Source: Methylorubrum populi (GTDB lineage: Bacteria; Pseudomonadota; Alphaproteobacteria; Rhizobiales; Beijerinckiaceae). From it: a stretch of DNA of 64,000 bases. Under the pieces are notes generated by a model, which did no database searches, was not told where the DNA came from, and was given only the letters and a program-made list of their open reading frames with translations. Below are positions 61,460-64,000 of the stretch, piece by piece. The DNA is taken from the NCBI GenBank assembly GCA_036946625.1, contig JAQIIU010000001.1:124001-188000 (forward strand), given 5' to 3'. The position numbers were made by a program, and so were the translations under genes. Positions within the stretch are counted from its first letter, which is position 1. Each line of letters opens with the position of its first letter.

Positions 61460-62596
61460 TCAGAAAGCCGAGGGCTTCGACCACACCGTGTGGTTGACCT
61501 GATCGATATAGGACAGGACGATCCGCACCACCTTGGTCGAGACCGCGCCGCCCTGATAATCCGGTACGGCGCCGGCGAAGCGGCGGCCCTCTCCGATGCC
61601 GTCGCGCACGGCGCGCACCGCCTCGACGAGCGAGGCCTTGCCCAGCGGCGCCACGATCAGCGTGCCGGCATCCATGCCCTCGGGCCGCTCGTGCGCATCG
61701 CGGAACGTGACCGCCGGCAGGTCGAGGAGGGCCGCCTCCTCGGCGATGGTGCCGCTGTCGGACAGGACGCAATGGGCGCTCGTCTGAAGCTTCACGTAGT
61801 CGATGAAGCCGAAGGGCGGCAGGAAGCGCACGCTCGAAGGCAGGGCGATGTCGCCCACCGCCTCCAGCCGGGCGCGGGTGCGCGGATGGGTCGAGACGAC
61901 GATGGGCAGGCCGAAGGCGGCGTGCAGGCGGCCCAGCTCTTCCAGGAAGACCCGCAGCCGGGCCGGCGAATCGACGTTCTCCTCCCGGTGGGCGGAGACG
62001 ATGAAGAACCGGTCCGGTTCGAGCCCGAGCCGGGCCAGCACGTCGGAGGCCTCGATCTTCGGGCGGAACGCGGCCAGCACCTCCTCCATGTGCGAGCCGA
62101 CCTTGAAGATGCGCTGCCCCGGCAGTCCCTCCGCCAGCAGGTAGCGGCGGGCGTGCTCGGTCAGCACGAGGTTCACGTCGCTGAGGTGGTCGATCACCTT
62201 GCGGTTGATCTCCTCCGGCACCCGCTGGTCGAAGCAGCGGTTGCCCGCCTCCATGTGGAAGACCGGGATCTTGCGCCGCTTGGCCGGGATCACGGCGAGG
62301 CCCGAATTGGTGTCGCCGTAGATCATGACCGCGTCGGGCCGCTCCTGTTCGAGGACGGCGTCGGCGCGCTCGATCACCCGGGCGATCGTCGCGGCCGCGT
62401 TCGGCCCGGCCGCTTCGAGGAAGTGGTCGGGCCGGCGGATGCCGAGGTCGTCGAAGAAGACCTGATTCAGCTCGTAGTCGTAGTTCTGGCCCGTGTGGAC
62501 GAGCACGTGGTTCGTCAGCCGATCCAGCCGGCGGATCACCAGCGACATCTTGACGAGTTCGGGCCGCGTTCCGACCAGGGTGAGGATCTTGCGCAA
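61460..62596 (-). CDS. Non-hydrolysing UDP-N-acetylhexosamine 2-epimerase, WbjD/FnlC/CapG type
   Basis: 378 residues if started at the TTG at 62596 (MRKILTLVGTRPELVKMSLV); no ATG or GTG is available between the previous stop and this point. Motifs: GTRPE, HTGQNYDYELNQVFFDDL, VMIYGDTNSGLAVIPAKRRK, SAHREENVD and LSDSGTIAEEAALLDLPAVT. HMEAGNRCFDQRVPEEINRK replaces the HVEAGLRT of WecB and is characteristic of the FnlC/CapG subgroup acting on 6-deoxy-L-sugars. It follows the dehydratase gene by 20 bases and would perform the last pathway step. Confidence 0.88.
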   Translation of the reverse strand: MRKILTLVGTRPELVKMSLVIRRLDRLTNHVLVHTGQNYDYELNQVFFDDLGIRRPDHFLEAAGPNAAATIARVIERADAVLEQERPDAVMIYGDTNSGLAVIPAKRRKIPVFHMEAGNRCFDQRVPEEINRKVIDHLSDVNLVLTEHARRYLLAEGLPGQRIFKVGSHMEEVLAAFRPKIEASDVLARLGLEPDRFFIVSAHREENVDSPARLRVFLEELGRLHAAFGLPIVVSTHPRTRARLEAVGDIALPSSVRFLPPFGFIDYVKLQTSAHCVLSDSGTIAEEAALLDLPAVTFRDAHERPEGMDAGTLIVAPLGKASLVEAVRAVRDGIGEGRRFAGAVPDYQGGAVSTKVVRIVLSYIDQVNHTVWSKPSAF

Positions 62597-62616
62597 GGGG
62601 TTCCCCGGGGCGGATG

Positions 62617-63651
62617 TTACGACGCGGCCCGCGCCCGCGGGGCGGGCTTCAAGGCCTGCTGGATGTAGTCGAGCCTCAGCAGCAGATCGATGATCTGCTG
62701 CTGGTTCATCCGTTGCGTGTTGTGCGAGGTGTAGTCGTCGGCGGCCGAGATCGCCGTCTCGCCGGAGGTGAAGAACTTCGAGTAGTTCAGGTCGCGGTCG
62801 TCGGCCGGGATGCGGTAGAAGCCGTCCATGTCCTCGGCCCGGGCCATCTCCTCGCGGGAGACCAGGGACTCGTACAGTTTCTCGCCGTGGCGCGTGCCGA
62901 TGATCCGGATCCGGCTCTTCGCCTCGAAGATCGTGCGCAGGGCCTCGGCGAGATCCTGCACCGTGCAGGCGGGCGCCTTCTGCACGAAGATGTCGCCCTG
63001 GCGCCCGCGCTGGTAGGCGAACAGCACGAGATCGACCGAGTCCTCCAGCGACATCAGGAAGCGGGTCATCGCCGGGTCGGTGATGGTGATGTCGCGCCCT
63101 TCCTTGATCTGGTTGACGAAGAGCGGGATCACCGAGCCGCGCGAGGCCATGACGTTGCCGTAGCGCGTGGCGCACAGGATCGTGTCGTCCTTGGCCAGCA
63201 TGCGCGACTTGGCGATCGTCAGCTTCTCCATCATCGCCTTGGACAGGCCCATGGCGTTGATCGGGTAGACCGCCTTGTCGGTCGAGAGCACGACCATCCG
63301 TTCGACGCCGGCGGCGACCGCCGCGTTCAGCGCGTTCTCGGCACCGAGGATGTTCGTGCGCACCGCCTCCATGGGGTAGAACTCGCAGGACGGAACCTGC
63401 TTCAGCGCGGCGGCGTGGAAGATGTAGTCGACGCCCTTCACGGCCTGCGCGATCGAGTTGTACTCGCGCACGTCGCCGATGAAGAAGCGGATGCGCGGAT
63501 CGCGCAGCAGGATGCGCATGTCCTCCTGCTTCTTCTCGTCCCGGCTGAAGACGCGGATCTGGCCGATATCCGTGGCGAGGAAGCGCTGGATGACGGCGTT
63601 GCCGAACGAACCGGTGCCGCCGGTGATGAGGAGTGTCTTGCCGGAGAACAT
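62617..63651 (-). CDS. UDP-GlcNAc 4,6-dehydratase/5-epimerase, CapE/WbjB/FnlA type
   Basis: 344 residues. The NAD-binding start is LLITGGTGSFGNAVIQRFLA, with FFIGDVREYNSIAQAVKGVD and YIFHAAALKQVPSCEFYPME. The active-site segment reads YPINAMGLSKAMMEKLTIAK. Where most short-chain dehydrogenases have YxxxK there is MxxxK, the known peculiarity of the CapE/WbjB group. RYGNVMASRGSVIPLFVNQI and GTRHGEKLYESLVSREEM complete the family pattern. The start at 63651 overlaps the previous stop by one base (TGATG). Product: a UDP-4-keto-6-deoxy-L-hexosamine. Confidence 0.92.
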   Translation of the reverse strand: MFSGKTLLITGGTGSFGNAVIQRFLATDIGQIRVFSRDEKKQEDMRILLRDPRIRFFIGDVREYNSIAQAVKGVDYIFHAAALKQVPSCEFYPMEAVRTNILGAENALNAAVAAGVERMVVLSTDKAVYPINAMGLSKAMMEKLTIAKSRMLAKDDTILCATRYGNVMASRGSVIPLFVNQIKEGRDITITDPAMTRFLMSLEDSVDLVLFAYQRGRQGDIFVQKAPACTVQDLAEALRTIFEAKSRIRIIGTRHGEKLYESLVSREEMARAEDMDGFYRIPADDRDLNYSKFFTSGETAISAADDYTSHNTQRMNQQQIIDLLLRLDYIQQALKPAPRARAAS

Positions 63652-64000
63652 CAGCGGACTCGTGAGAAGGATTCTTCGTCGAAGCGACGCATGCTGCGGA
63701 TCAGGTCCGGCCAGGCGGGCGGCGCGTAGCCGGTGGCCGCCCGGAACCGGTCCGAGTTGAGGGAGCGGTCGATCGCCACCGCATCGTCGGGCTCGATCTC
63801 GGTCGCGACGCCGTAGACTTGCCCGACGAGGCCGAGCAGGTCGAACTTGCTGATCGGGTCGACGCTGACGTGATAGACGCCGCGTAAGGAAGGGGCCGGC
63901 AGCACGTGATCGGCGATCACCCGCACCAGTTCGTCCGTGGTGAGGCCGGAGAAGATCGCCCGCCGGTAGCCGCGCACGCGCCCGCTCTGGGCGAGGAACC
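63651..64000 (-). CDS. RmlD-like nucleotide-sugar reductase, C-terminal part
   Basis: The minus frame is open to the window edge, so the N-terminus with the NAD-binding fold lies outside. The visible end, YRRAIFSGLTTDELVRVIAD, SLRGVYHVSVDPISKFDLLG, VAIDRSLNSDRFRAATGYAP and PAWPDLIRSM, is the typical C-terminus of dTDP-4-dehydrorhamnose reductase-like proteins. As first visible gene of the operon with a CapE-type dehydratase and an FnlC-type epimerase it should be the 4-ketoreductase (WbjC/WbvR role). The latter two differ in product (UDP-L-FucNAc or UDP-L-QuiNAc), which cannot be decided here. Confidence 0.8.
   Translation of the reverse strand, partial: FLAQSGRVRGYRRAIFSGLTTDELVRVIADHVLPAPSLRGVYHVSVDPISKFDLLGLVGQVYGVATEIEPDDAVAIDRSLNSDRFRAATGYAPPAWPDLIRSMRRFDEESFSRVR

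Overview
This is a GC-rich chromosomal segment from an alphaproteobacterium. Gene content, protein sequences and the style of the intergenic repeats point to Methylobacterium/Methylorubrum; the assignment is by recognition, not by a search. Almost all genes are housekeeping or regulatory. The interest lies in small accessory insertions, relics and repeats between them.

Layout. 1-8663 (minus): division and cell wall cluster rsmH-ftsL-ftsI-murE-murF-mraY-murD, with murD cut by the window edge and murE frameshifted in a run of six G. 9130-9540: RNase P RNA (minus). 9640-9914: a repeat fragment and an IS701-type transposase fragment. 9913-12794: small secreted protein and ligA. 12869-13975: a scar zone around tRNA-Gln with a truncated antitoxin and IS701 and IS256 relics. 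14139-18873: ubiE, ubiB, a DUF6438 protein and coaBC. 18954-19812: an AT-richer two-gene module, DUF2188 plus a TIR/deoxyribosyltransferase-like protein. 20104-28864: FemAB-like transferase, ureohydrolase, HD-GYP, frameshifted GGDEF gene, hspQ, CitE/malyl-CoA lyase-like gene and patatin. 29148-32253: a plasmid-like block with two MITE-like repeats, a HARE-HTH protein gene, a RepA-type initiator gene, seven iterons and an AT-rich region with a DnaA-box match. 32355-44527: mazG, rimO, pabB-pabA-pabC, a nicotinamidase, a quinone reductase, a UbiH-type hydroxylase and a GH25 lysozyme. 44813-52677: signalling genes (Crp-type regulator, HWE kinase, receiver-only protein, chemoreceptor) and a methyltransferase. 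53389-61385: uvrA, an outer-membrane transporter-like protein, an HtrA-like protein without its catalytic triad, and trmFO. 61460-64000: a nucleotide-sugar operon (minus), probably for a UDP-N-acetyl-6-deoxy-L-hexosamine.

Main points of interest. First, the DUF2188/TIR-like pair is a candidate uncharacterised effector module. Second, the RepA-iteron block looks like a complete iteron-type plasmid origin inside a chromosome and is accompanied by GGAATGG-type boxes. Third, the HtrA-like gene appears to be a pseudo-protease. Fourth, several repeat families, two of them with inverted ends, are spread through the intergenic spaces. Two single-base frameshifts (murE and the GGDEF gene) could be assembly errors and need read-level checking.
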